Assembly: GCA_033064195.1 (NCBI GenBank)
Contig: JARBJD010000568.1
Span: 1-32,639, forward strand
From: Blattamonas nauphoetae
Taxonomy: Eukaryota; Preaxostyla; Oxymonadida
DNA: 32,639 bases
Reading direction: 5' to 3'
In this document: in pieces, positions 9,931 through 20,512 of the stretch
How the letters are laid out: every line of letters begins with the position of its first letter
Position numbering within the stretch: position 1 is the first letter of the stretch
Position numbers and translations under genes: made by a program
The notes under the pieces: model-generated
Databases searched by the model: none
Seen by the model: only the letters and a program-made list of their open reading frames with translations
What the model was told of the DNA's origin: nothing

Positions 9931-11625
9931 GGCATCTATGTGAAAGAGCCCATGATTTTGCTGAAAGGTTCAGTGATCAAGGAGAATTCAGTTCTGGCGA
10001 AAGGATCGTCTCTTTGCACGTTGACCGTCGTGAACAGACTCGAAAACACAAAGTGGCATGTCGTCGATGAGTTTGTCACATTTTTTCTCAACTCCTTTCA
10101 GTCTTACATTTTCTGATGGGTTAGGGCTCGAGCCAGATACCAACTATGTGCTGTTCACATCACCAAAGGGTTCGAGATGGAAGAAAGTCAACACGACCCC
10201 CAAAACGCATAAATGCTACACAGTGGAGTATTTTGTCCCAAAATACAAGCCTCAAGAGCAAGCAGCGCTTCTCAACACGCTGGGAGAACAAACTATCACT
10301 CCAGAACATGTCGAAGAAGCTATCCAGGGAGTTGAACTCTTTTCGTTCATTCCACGCTTTGTCCTGCACTCAGATTCAGCCATGACAGCGATCACACAAT
10401 TCACATCAGCCAAAACACTCACCAATATCAACCCTAAGGATTTGTTCACAGACATAGTTTCGCACAAAATGGTACACTTTTCTTGTCCTCAATATGACTG
10501 TCACAACTGGTACACCGAGTTTGCAACAGAGTTGGCTCGATGGATCGCCTTGAGAACATTCAACACCACAATGAAAAGGAGTATATTAAAACCCTCAAGT
10601 CGATGTCGCCTAGCGCAGAGTTCAATCAGCAGAGAGGAGCGCTCTTTCATTCCTTTGTCTCAGATGCCATTCTCGGAGGGTTTCATCTGACCTCTCCAAA
10701 GAGACTTCTCTCTTCAACGAAACAACCCCCTCCCGAAGCACTTCCAAAGGATGTCGGGCTCCCACAACCCATTGGCGAGTCATACGTTTACCTGCGAAAT
10801 TCAGAAAGCATGCGGAAAGCATCTCTGCCCGACATCAAGAAAATTCCTGTTGAGAAACTCGAAAACTTTGACCAAAAGTGGGAAATCTTCTTTCCTCGCC
10901 CATGATTCCTTGCGATGTGTCGTCGGCAACACTGATTTTCCGAGGCGATAACGTGACCAAAGACTCTCGAACATTCATCTCTCATGGTATCCAAATGCAA
11001 AGACCACGGGTTCGAAATGAATCAGCAGCCAAGTGCTTCACGTTCTATCTGAAACCGCTGGGTGGAAACAATGCTGGTTTTGACTCAGTGTTGTTATTCT
11101 TCAAAGTGCACAAAGAACGGGATGGGTTGAAAATCGACGATCTCTGTGTGATGTTCATACAATCCACACTCGCAAAGGAGCACCCAATCAGCGACACTGG
11201 AGCCAATTTGATGTTTCTGTGGCTTGCCCTACTGTGCGCAGTGTATGGGCTCAACCAACAACACATTCATCCTTTCTTCTTCTTTTTGGAAGCAGCCGGC
11301 AGTCAAGAAGTTTCGTTTGGAAGGTGATTACCCCACAGGCTCTTTCATCCCAGAAGACAATGTTTGGGTGATGAATTGTCATGCTCGGGAACAGAATAAA
11401 ATAATTCTCCCACATACAGAGCGATTGATTTTGTCAGCTACCGCTACTCAACCGAACACAAATCCAACACACTTCCGATGTTTCTTCTGTGACAAAATCG
11501 TTCGAGGATTCTTTCCAAGCCATCGATGTCCGAACATTTCACTGAAATATTCAGAAGAACAGAAAACGACGATCAATCACAATCTGTTGTGTCAGAATGA
11601 ATGGTTGTTTCCTAAACCTCCTTCC

Positions 11626-11718
11626 CAGACAGAACAAGAACAAGGTCAAGTCACAGAACAAAAACAAGGTCAAGTTACAGATCGAGAACAGGGTCAAGGA
11701 ACAGCTCGAGAACAAAGA
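11626..11718. repeat. Short tandem repeat encoding EQxQGQVT units, copy 1
   Basis: Four degenerate units of about 21-24 bp (gaacaaggtcaagtcacag-like) encode EQEQGQVTEQKQGQVT and two diverged units. The tract lies downstream of the nuclease-like region of the Crinkler/RHS-like locus and separates it from the C-terminal part. It is repeated in the second unit at about 29288-29380. Confidence 0.75.
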
Positions 11719-12671
11719 CATATACAAAGGATAACCTTTGATCCCGTGTTCGTTTTCAATCTGTTGACTCCGAGCGCTGATTCTGATGACATCCAGAGTG
11801 AAGTTAAAGGGATCGATTTGGGTTTTCCTCAAGTGAAGGGACGTATCCCAATTTCTCGCAAGACTCTTGACGAGTTTGACATGTTGGATGTTGTGATGGT
11901 AGGTGTCGAAAAACAGATCGAGCCTCCTTACTATGTCAAACCCACCCCAAATGAACAAGAACAGGCAACGCTCAGATTTGAAGTTTCTCATACTCGTCCG
12001 ATTCCCAATATTTTCACCTACTTCCCACGAAGACCAAACGGTCCCCGACCATCTCAGCTGTTTGTAGAGACGCGTAAGGATGTTACCTTCGGTCACGAAG
12101 ATGCCAAAAACATTGTCAAGAAGGAATTCAAAAACCCGACTAGCCATCTGCTCACATCAGTTCGCCTGATTAGAGTGTGGGGAGATAAACAGAGGATTGG
12201 ATTTGGAAAAAACAAGAGAAATAAGGTGTTGTCAATGGGTGTACAACACCCACCTCATCGTGATCTACATCTTCTATGGGAGAAGAAAATCATTCCACTC
12301 GCTCAAATTCATCTTCCAATGAACATTTTCCCAAAGCAGACTCTGTCACTCGGCACAAGAAAGATTCTCACTCCCTTCGAGATTCGGGGGATACTCTCTC
12401 TTATTGGCAAGAAGCATCGGAAGAAACGCAAGCCCATGATCAAGCACTGGATCAATGAGGGACAGCCATTGACCCAGGCTGATTCAGAACCCATTCTCTC
12501 TGATGAAGGAGCGTTCTCATTGCTCGTCGATTCCAACCTCAGATCACTCGGAACTCGAATCCCGACTTTGAGATCGTTGAACATGTACGAGCTCCAGTCG
12601 TTGGTATCCTTCGTGAGCGGAACGTTGACACTCATCTCAGACACCTTGAGGAAGTGTGAATGTCTTCTCGA

Positions 12672-12780
12672 GTCTCAGGACGAGTCATCTGAAGACGAGT
12701 CTGATGAATCTGATGACGACTCTGATAAATCTGAAGACGAGTCTGATGAATCTGAAGACGACTCTGATAAATCTGAAGAT
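12672..12780. repeat. Asp/Ser-rich tandem repeat, copy 1
   Basis: Repeats of about 15 and 30 bp (gatgaatctgaagacgac-like) encode an acidic serine-rich segment with DESDESDDDSDKSED units. The composition resembles phosphorylatable acidic linkers. The second copy lies at about 30344-30436. Confidence 0.8.
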
Positions 12781-14691
12781 GCCACATCAACAGTTCTCAC
12801 TGGGGATGGGACAGCGATCACAGATTCCATGGTGTCTCATCAGGTTGAACCTCGACAGCTGAATGAAATGAAAAAATGTCTGAAGACAAGTTTGTCCGTT
12901 GCGTCTCGACATTTGAAACATGTGCTTGAGCATAAACTTCTCGGAACGAGAACAAATGTCAGTGATGCGGATGTGAAGATAGTGGTGGAAGGAATGAAAA
13001 CAAATCCGCTGCTGCCTTGGTGGTGCCGACGGCACATCATCCCCTTCGTGACTGTTGTGCCAGATGACTGCAAAAAACTGGTGAAACGGCTCACTAAGAA
13101 AGACAAAAAGCTCAAGCGGAAAGATCGAGAGATCTGCATCACAGTTCTTCTGATCCATGCACCAATCGAAGAGTCTGAAAAGAAGCGTCTCATCGCTCTC
13201 ATCAACAAACACTTTCAAGAAACCGATCAACGAACGCTGACCTCACTCATCAACCAGAACAGTCTCAGTCAGAAGGGAGTCAACAAATGGAACAATGCAC
13301 TGACTTGTCTCGAAGAGATAGAGACGCTGGATAGTCCCGAAAAGAAAAAGGCGCTCGATGAGTTGCCACGTTCTGTTTTGATCGATTACCTTCAGAAGCC
13401 GAGGGGAATGCGTGGAGACAAGTCAACAATCCTGCCACTCATCGAACAAGCACAACTTCCGGAGAAGGACAAGGACACCCTTCTTTCTTTGGTTGACGGA
13501 AAGCCGAGGTTCACCTTCAGCCGTCGCAAAGAGATTGCTACATTGTGTTGTCCGACTTTTCCATCCGAATCTGAGGACAGCCTCGTCAAAACGATCGGTG
13601 TGTCGAAACTTGACGAGACAAACAAAAAAGATTCTGAAAAATTATGTGACGGCCCGTGAATCAGCCGATGATGATGAAATCAAGCGCCTGATGAAGTTGA
13701 TCAAAAAGGACAAAGTCTTGAAACAGAAACCCGAAGATCTGTCGACCTTCCTTGATCGCAGTAAAATCGTGTGCGAATCTGACCGATCACTTGTACGACT
13801 ATGCTGTTTCGCTCAACTCTTCAATACAAAGGATGATCTTGACGATCTGTTCAATCTTTTACACAAAAGATCTTCGGACAAGGAATTAAATGAGTACATC
13901 CAAATGGAAATAGAGCGATTCAGAGAATGTCTGCATGACAAACAGATGCACCTCTTCAAACGCCTCAAAGGAGCCAAGCTCTCGTGGAAAGATCTGGCGG
14001 CTCTTCTTTGTTTTCCGAATGGAGGCGAATCCACTTCTCTGCCCGGATTGGATGAGCTGTTTCCACCACCCTCTCCCAAACTGAAACAAATACGACACCA
14101 TCGTGTTCACAAGACTCCTCTGAAAGGTCCTAAAGTGTACAATCAGAGAGGAAGGAGACCCCGTCGCCCCAGTTCTACGTCAGTGTCACGGTTGATAGAA
14201 AGAATTGATGAAGCCAAAACGCCCGCTCGAAAGAGCAAAAAGGGAGAATTCACCCACCCATCGCCAAGGACGGTCGCCGAAGGAATCTCATTGAATCATT
14301 CACACCTTCTGACGGAACCAACAAAGAATTTCAGTTCAGATAAACAAAATAAGAACATGGTATTCATTTTCGACTCAAATCACTTCATGGAGTCATTACA
14401 CCCAGGCATCACTCTTTGAAAACGAAAATTGTCACAGGTTGGAAACCGATGAACAGGCAGGTTTGGGAATCACAGACAATGAGAAAGGGAGGAGAGAGAA
14501 CAAAGAACGGCGTTTTTGAGTACGATCATACTTGAAATGAAGTAATTCCCTTATCATCTGTCAACTGTAAGATAATTAGGAAAAGAACGATGTTTTCAGA
14601 CGCGACCTTCGTGCTCGCAACTTTTCATTCAGAATCGCACACACAGTGCTTAAAGAAACATTCCCTTCATCACCTTGAGCGAGTATGGACA

Positions 14692-16499
14692 TTAATCCAG
14701 AGAATCATCATTTTCAGTGTCGGAATAGTCCTCGTCATCGGTTGCTGGAGTCATGATAACATCTGGGGTGATCTCATCTTTGTGGCTCGACTCATGTCTA
14801 TAGGCTTGAAAATGAAATGCCTGTTCACGTTCTTGATATTCCAGGAGAAATAAAGTCGCAGTAGATTTGCATTCTTCGTGTTTTGATTCTTTGAGTTTAT
14901 CGATGGATGAGATGAGGTCGAGATCCTGGATTTGTTGAAGAAAGAGGCCGGTCTGATCTTTCCTCAAGAAATTTGTGAGCATCCAGAGAGAGTTGTTGAT
15001 GTCAGAAGGATCTGTCAGACAGCCGAGGAACACGAAGGCAAATCTCGGAATATCGAAGTTAACGGCAGACTGGACAACTTCAAGGGTGGATTCCGAGAGA
15101 TTCAGAAGAAGAAATACAAGTTCCGTGAGGGTATCCATTGGGAACAATTCAACGACAGAGAGGACAGTGGATAGAATATTTGAGTCAAGTATAGCTCTCG
15201 ATAGATCTTCTGAGTCATAAATAATATTGGTGAGGATTTTGATGCAACAATGGAGTGATACGTCAAACAACCCGATTTGGTTCGAGACAATAATCGTGTG
15301 GATGAAATGGAGGATGGTTGCGACCAGTGAGGTCGATTGAAAAGTCTAAATCAAGAGATGATGGCAAATTCTGAACACAAAAGAGGCAGACACGTAATAT
15401 GACTGGTATGCGAGGATCGTTTTCTGGATAGGAAGTCATCGCCACAATGACATGGAGAATCGAGCTGCTACAATCGAAAAAGAGCGGATCGCTCAGAAAA
15501 TAGCTGCAAATGTCGAAAAAATTGAACTCTACGAGATTTACAAGTGCAGAATAGGGAATATCAATTGTTTGGAGGGCGATAAAAAGATCATCCAGTGGAT
15601 GGGGATGAGATGGGGTAAGGGACCGAGTTGACCGAAAGATATCGCCGTTTGCTAGCTGCACTATAGATTCCAAAGATTTGAAATAGAGAGAATTGAAGAT
15701 TTGTGGATCTGGAGTCTTCTCACGAATGATTGCGAAGAAGAAAAATGCCGCTGCGGGGAAGGCATAGTGGTCGACGACAAGAAACTGGGCAATCCGATCC
15801 AAGAGAGAAGGATGAGAACAAATATAGGTATGTGACCCTTCTGAATGAATAGACAAGTTGGCCAGAATCCAAATCGTCTGATGGCGTGAATGATATTTAA
15901 ACGCAAACTGAATTTGATATGTGATCATCATTTAGTGACAAATATTGGGGAACAATGTCAAAAAACCCACCGAGTAAGATGGTATCTGCAGATATGTCCT
16001 TGAGTGTTGTGAGATGGCATAGGACTGTCAAGATTTGGTTCTAAACATAGAGATTATAAAAGAACACACAATTACATTCAAAGGTGGGTGTTTTCTCAGA
16101 CATTGGATGAGTACATCAATTCCGTTGAGTGCAACAAATAATTGGTACGTTTCACGATTAGACTTGTAGAGGGCTTCCAGTGCTTGAGAAATTTTGTTTA
16201 AATCTTCACCTTCCAAGGCACCAATGATTTGTACCAACTGATCGTTGTTGTACTGAAGAGTTGAGGCAAATTTTGATTGATCCTGACGATGGGCAGAGAT
16301 AGCATACTGTTCTGGAGTTTGACACATCAAAGAAGTGATCACTCTCAACATGGGAACGTTTACTGTGACGTAGGCTGATTGTCTTTCGACTATCACGTAG
16401 ATTGTTGACTTCAGATTGTTCATCATCGTTTTGGAGGGAGAAAAAACGTCCAAGAGATGGTGCAGGACGATATCCTTGGAGACTGTTGGTAGTATTCAT
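14692..16499 (-). CDS. Importin subunit alpha (karyopherin alpha), five exons
   Basis: This nuclear import adaptor binds the localisation signal of cargo and links it to importin beta. The start ATG is at 16499. An importin-beta-binding-like segment (EVNNLRDSRKTISLRHKQY) is formed only after splicing, followed by armadillo repeats (DQLVQIIGALEG, then STIWILANLS) and a final helical part, SSIDKLKESKHEECKSTATL, before an acidic tail, as in the family. Introns read on the minus strand are 16312-16363 (52 nt), 16041-16075 (35 nt), 15878-15908 (31 nt) and a fourth ending at 15346, most simply 15346-15376 (31 nt); donors giving 46 or 58 nt also keep the frame. All have GT..AG ends. The spliced length is then 552 residues, normal for importin alpha. 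The spacer to the divergent neighbour is only about 150 bp. Confidence 0.8.
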
Positions 16500-16646
16500 A
16501 GCGGCAGAGGAGAGTAGGATCGAGTCGCTTTCACAAATTTGAAAGATTGAAATGGGCTGAGTCTTCCCTCAATTTCATTTTGAATCGGATTGGCCACACT
16601 GATTAATTTCTACCATACAACTACGGATGCGTACTCGTTGCATCTC

Positions 16647-17325
16647 ATGCAAGGAACCCTGAATTTGCAACCAATCACAAAAAATGCCTTGTCCAATCTG
16701 CAAATCTTACTTGATGTTTCCGGCGATGTCGATGAACAAGAAATTAAACTCGTTTGTCAGAATAAGAGGATATCAGCTCTCGCATCGATTGTCCAGGCTT
16801 CTGTGATTGCATTCCCCAATTGAACCGTCTATGTGATGTATTGCTTTATCTCCATAGAATACCCTTCACTTCTGAACAGACCTGCTCGGAAATGTCAAAA
16901 TCGAAGAATTTTTATTCTATCGGCACTTCGATGGTCTCCAAACTCCGGTCCGTCATCGAAGAACTGTTATCGATTCTCCTCCTCCCGAATCCCGCCACCA
17001 TTGATTTTGCGTCAACCAAAGATCGAAGCACCACAACCCCAGCAAAAATCTCAAACGCCCCGATCTCGATTTCCCGCCATTCTGAAGATTACACAACCTC
17101 CTTCGTTTTCTGGATATAGGCTTCCAATCATTGAAACACTTCAGAAAGCCAAGCCCTCGAATGAGATCCAACACATCTCGAAACAATAAAGTGGATATGC
17201 ATTTCTCACATCGGTGGAATGGAAACATGTATGACTTCACTGCAAGACCAATTGAACAAGTCAGATTAGCACTCTCAGTCAACCACCAGCTTTATTCTCC
17301 CGCAGAAATGGTGGATGCAGTTTGA
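16647..17325 (+). CDS. Small unrecognised gene, probably spliced
   Basis: Three frames in turn are open here, and short introns like those of the neighbouring importin gene can connect them. A 41-nt GT-AG intron (16756-16796) would join a segment with NALSNLQILLDVSGDVDEQ to one with QLNRLCDVLLYLHRIPF. A 40-nt intron (17105-17144) would then give an end KAKPSNEIQHISKQ at 17189, for about 153 residues. A third frame with FTARPIEQVRLALSVNHQLY runs to 17325 and could be the true last exon through another splice. The product is helical and acidic to neutral, with no domain I recognise. It is divergent from importin alpha. Exon choice is inference, and a decayed gene remains possible. Confidence 0.4.
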
Positions 17326-17420
17326 TATGCTTTTCTGTCCCTTCCGTTAGTTGTTCACACCTTTCCACTTTCGTCCAAACCGTTTTGACAGGAAAGGTCT
17401 GATGATTCTGTTGTTTGCTT

Positions 17421-18470
17421 ATGTTTCGTCAGAAGAGTATCATCATCAGATGTCTTTCCGTGTTTGACAGCGGTCTCATCTCCGCTACCTCAGGCCAGTC
17501 CGGGCAGCCAGGGCCATCGAAACTGTCTGAACGTGAGGCAAGCAAGGATGACACTCTGATTGACTTTGGAGACATGCAGCTGGACATGAGCTCGTCTCAG
17601 AAACAGGGATCGCCGACGACTCAGCCGGAACAGTCGAACACAGACTTGATGTCACCTCTGTTCGGTTCATTCGTGCCAGGCCCAACTCATCCAAATCCAA
17701 GTCTCCAAAACCTCTGACTTAGTGTTGATGGAATGAATGAATAGCCTCGATCGGAGTCCTCAATTCCCATGGATTTGGAAGAACATTTGGTGCGAAGGAG
17801 GCGAGACTGAGGTGGACTCACTGCTTGTTGTCGCACATACCAACGCCCCTCCATCCAACGAGCCCGACGAAAACGTGTACGATTTCAGTGAGCTCCACCC
17901 GAGTCTGCTCTCACTGTTCAACTGCAGCCGATGGCTGGGAATCAGATCTCCTCCACTCCACTCATGCTGAACATTGTTGTTCTGGTGCAGGGTGGATTCA
18001 CCAACCCGCCCATCCTCACCTTCTCGTACATCCAAGGTCTGCAGACAACGAACACGTCGTTCTTCCTCCCCTCTCCCCCCACGTCATTCTTCTCTGTTCC
18101 CTCGCCGGCACCGTCGTCTGAAATCTACAACAACATGTGGAACCAATTCAAGCAGCAGCCGAACTGCGCCACTCACAAAATCATCTCCACTCGCTCCCCA
18201 CTCAGCCCCGCCCTTCTCCAGTCGATCATCGGCCTTCTCCAGTCCACATACCACTTCCATCTGCTTCCTGGGTACTCCAGCAACAAGCAGGTGATCTGCC
18301 TCGTCTCCGCTCTTCCTCTCAAGAACAAGACACCCATCCCAGTCCTTCTCACCCTCCAGCCACACATGGACAATGGGAATGTCAATGTTGCTTTTGATTA
18401 TGCATCCCCATCTCCAGAGGTTGTCAATGGTCTCAGTGATTGGATGATCGGCCAAATATCAGATCTCTAG
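17421..18470 (+). CDS. AP-2 alpha-adaptin-like 3' part: hinge and C-terminal appendage (5' truncated)
   Basis: Alpha-adaptin is the large AP-2 subunit of clathrin-mediated endocytosis. Here 17421-17717 encodes a hinge-like stretch with KDDTLIDFGDMQLDM, rich in Ser, Pro and Gln. From about 17905 a second stretch fits the appendage: QLQPMAGNQI, then GGFTNPPILTFSYIQG (compare the alpha-ear pattern FTEAPVLNIQF), MWNQFKQ (compare RWKQL) and the final platform helix NGLSDWMIGQI, stopping at 18468-18470. Hinge and appendage segments share a frame but are separated by stops at 17715-17893, so an intron of about 180-200 nt or a break lies between. The trunk of about 600 residues is missing upstream. 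Gamma- or beta-adaptin was considered, but the spacing fits alpha better. Confidence 0.55.
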
Positions 18471-19337
18471 TCACTCACCCTCACCCTGTCAATACATACA
18501 TGAATACATCCATACCGCCATACAGCCAGCCAGCCTTTGATTCGTTCTTTCTTTTTCACGTCCACATCATCGATAATTTTGACTGTCTGAAGGAGGAGTT
18601 CATCACGACACAATCATCCGAGACTGCGGTTAATGGCAACCTATTGGACACAACCGAAACACACGATAATCACCTAATACTGATCTCTTATGATGATTAT
18701 AATCGGTTTTAGCAAGTTTTAGAGCGCGGAAACCATTTGGGAGATTTTCTTTGGTTATGTCTACTCGCAGGAAAAATGGGTCATGATCAACCACCTTCGA
18801 GATTGATACGAAGCCTAAATCTCATTCTCCTCCTCTCAATAATACTGATTTGTTCTTCCTATCATCTCACCTTCGATTCAGATACTGTCATTCCCTAATA
18901 ACGATGGAAAACACGTTTTTTATTCGATGTCATCCCGAAAACAGGTGATTTTTAAGTCTCGAATTTGTTCTTAAAACCACTTCACTGTATGTCATACTCA
19001 ACATTTTGTGGAATTTATGAGATGAAAAGCATTACATGTCGAGCATTGACGGAGTAGACATCCTAAAAAAAAATTTCACATTTGATCGACTTCGTTGCTT
19101 TTCATCACTTTTAAGGGTTTGATCTCATTTTTTGAATAAAATGACAAGATATTTTGGGAAAAACGGTAGAAAAATCTTCAAGATCAGTGCAATTGTTAAT
19201 TAATGAGCAAATTAACCGATTTAGAGTGTTTGGATCTGGTTTTGGGATGTTGTCGTCGGATGTGGGTCAGGCCCACATGATCCTCCAAGAGTAGGGGCTC
19301 CCGCCCCTACAACCCCGGGGGTTTTTATTCCCCCCCT

Positions 19338-19352
19338 CCTAACCCTAACCCC
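19338..19352. repeat. Two telomere-like CCCTAA units, copy 2
   Basis: CCTAACCCTAACCCC sits between a C run and the left end of the inner MITE, as in the first unit. It is too short to be telomeric. Confidence 0.5.
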
Positions 19353-19365
19353 CACCCCCTATTAA

Positions 19366-19962
19366 TAGTGGCGTCACCAATCGGTGTCCTGTCATCAATC
19401 GGTGCTTTTTTCTGGACTTATCACTTTTGGTCAAACTAAGAAAAAAATAAAATTTTTGAATTATTCTCCAGCGCGATCCCGAGAAAACCTCACAATACCT
19501 ATGACGTTACGAAAGCACACATTTTTCTTAACTTTCATCCCTCATTTCTCCACAACTAGCCATCCGTTTTGAATCAAATAAAAGGCATTGTGATCGTATA
19601 GATCTCGACAAATGGTGCTCAAAAAATAAACCGATTTTTTTCCTAAGAAGTTTTTGTCGAGAAAAATATGGGTTTTTTTCTATCTTCCTATATACCCGTA
19701 ATTTTTTCTCCGAATTTTTTTCAACATGTTCGTTTCCCCAAAAAAACGTTTCTGTGAAAAATTTCATCAAAATCGGTACATTTGTTGTTGAGATATTGCC
19801 AAAACGATTTTTTTCAACGGGCAAAAGGGGGTATTTTGAGGTTTTCTCGGGATTGCGTGGGAGTATAATTCTAAAAATTTATTTTTTTCTTAGTTTGATC
19901 CATCGTGATTTTTCAAGAAAAAAGCACCGATTGGTGACAGACACCGATTGGTGACGCCACTA
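19366..19962. mobile_element. Nested MITE with about 140-bp terminal inverted repeats, copy 2 (both ends intact)
   Basis: It begins TAGTGGCGTCACCAATCGG and ends CCGATTGGTGACGCCACTA, perfect inverted repeats at the tips. The arms stay alignable as reverse complements to about 19505 on the left and 19820 on the right. If the outer TA on each side is the target site, the element proper is GTGGCG..CGCCAC. It has no coding frame. This is the better of the two copies for defining the family. Confidence 0.78.
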
Positions 19963-20188
19963 TAAGAAAAGAGATAAAGAAAGTAAAAATAAAGTGAAAT
20001 GTTGAGATCGAGGCTCAAAAGTTGATCTACCCATAATAAAAAACACTTCAAATCTCCCATTTAGAGAAATGTTTCCGCGCTCTAAAATTAGCAGATTTGG
20101 AATGATCTAATAGAGATAATGAAGAAAAAAGCAAATACATTCAGATTTGGGTGTGTCCATTAGGTTGCCTCTAACCGAGACTGCTCCA

Positions 20189-20195
20189 TATAAGG
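20189..20195 (+). promoter_or_regulatory. TATA-like box upstream of the 835-codon gene, copy 2
   Basis: TATAAGG, 43 bp before the leader ATG at 20238, identical in context to the first copy. The assignment is from motif and spacing only. Confidence 0.35.
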
Positions 20196-20237
20196 GAAAC
20201 CTGGGACGATCTATTCATTTCTCCAAGAGAGACGAGA

Positions 20238-20303
20238 ATGAGAAGGAAGAAAGGGACAGATCCGTCTCACATGCCTCCCAAGCATAAACAGAAAGAAATC
20301 TGA
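20238..20303 (+). CDS. 21-codon leader ORF, copy 2 (shorter than copy 1)
   Basis: Same start as the 52-codon leader of copy 1 (MRRKKGTDPS), but one A is missing in the run after CATAAACAG. The frame therefore shifts and stops at once (KQKEI then TGA). In this copy the leader is not in frame with the ATG at 20513. Either the leader is not protein-coding or one copy carries a sequencing or mutational slip. Confidence 0.3.
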   Translation: MRRKKGTDPSHMPPKHKQKEI

Positions 20304-20512
20304 CTGATTCACAATCGACTCCAGTCATAAAATCTGATTGTTCGTGTATTTCTGATTCCCACATGGAAGATTCTTCAAACAAAACCGTCATCTGAACTGG
20401 CGTCAGTTATTCAGCTAATTCTTCATCTATCGTATCCACGACCAATCTACTCACAATTAATGCCGATGATCGTCAGTATATCCAAATTTCCAAGCAAGTT
20501 CTGCAATATGAA

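Larger units (their letters stand above)
8766..14419 (+). pseudogene. Large Crinkler/RHS-like effector gene, copy 1 (broken fossil)
   Basis: The first in-frame ATG after a stop is at 8766. Parts in order: a helical N-terminal region; a P-loop (Walker A) GTPGMGKS at 9144-9167 preceded by HPILHVI, as in Crinkler and trypanosome RHS proteins; a Glu-rich tract (about 9718-9930); a conserved middle region; a PD-(D/E)XK-like nuclease region with FDSVLLFF (about 11080) and FIQSTLAKEHPI (about 11150-11190), the usual partner of this P-loop domain; a CFFC..HRC zinc-finger-like cluster near 11480-11530; Gln-rich and Asp/Ser-rich tracts; and a Lys-rich C-terminal part. The locus looks broken, with about five frame breaks. 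Some may be sequencing error, since the two copies are not broken identically. The family assignment rests on motif order; no search was made. No age can be set beyond near-identity of the two copies. Confidence 0.55.
1..17598. repeat. 17.6-kb direct repeat unit, copy 1 (complete)
   Basis: Base 1 aligns with base 17599, and the order of everything that follows is the same in both units. The offset is 17598 at the left edge and 17674 at the 835-codon gene, the change coming from small indels. The unit carries the adaptin 3' end, nested TIR elements, the 835-codon gene, a beta-helix family remnant, a Crinkler/RHS-like locus, importin alpha and a small unknown gene. The part from about 15.06 to 17.6 kb occurs only once because the window ends. 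Start and end are set by the window edge, so the true unit border may lie elsewhere. Tandem duplication, a circular molecule and an assembly artefact are all possible. Confidence 0.93.
18715..20087. mobile_element. TIR DNA transposon-like element, non-autonomous, copy 2
   Basis: Same element as at 1098-2412, with the same TTAGCA hexamer outside both ends (18709-18714 and 20088-20093). It is 58 bp longer than the first copy, mostly through longer homopolymers plus the intact left end of the nested MITE. Both units carry it at the same place, so it was there before the unit was duplicated. Confidence 0.7.

Noticed and set aside
9645-9935. Minus-strand Ser-rich and Leu/Phe-rich frames
   Set aside because: They are antisense shadows of the same GAA/GAG tract, with no start context or domain.
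9495-10070. Long Arg/His-rich plus-strand frame with RRRTHKRRSRR repeats
   Set aside because: It is the frame-shifted reading of the GAA-rich tract. The acidic frame joins conserved sequence on both sides; the basic frame does not.
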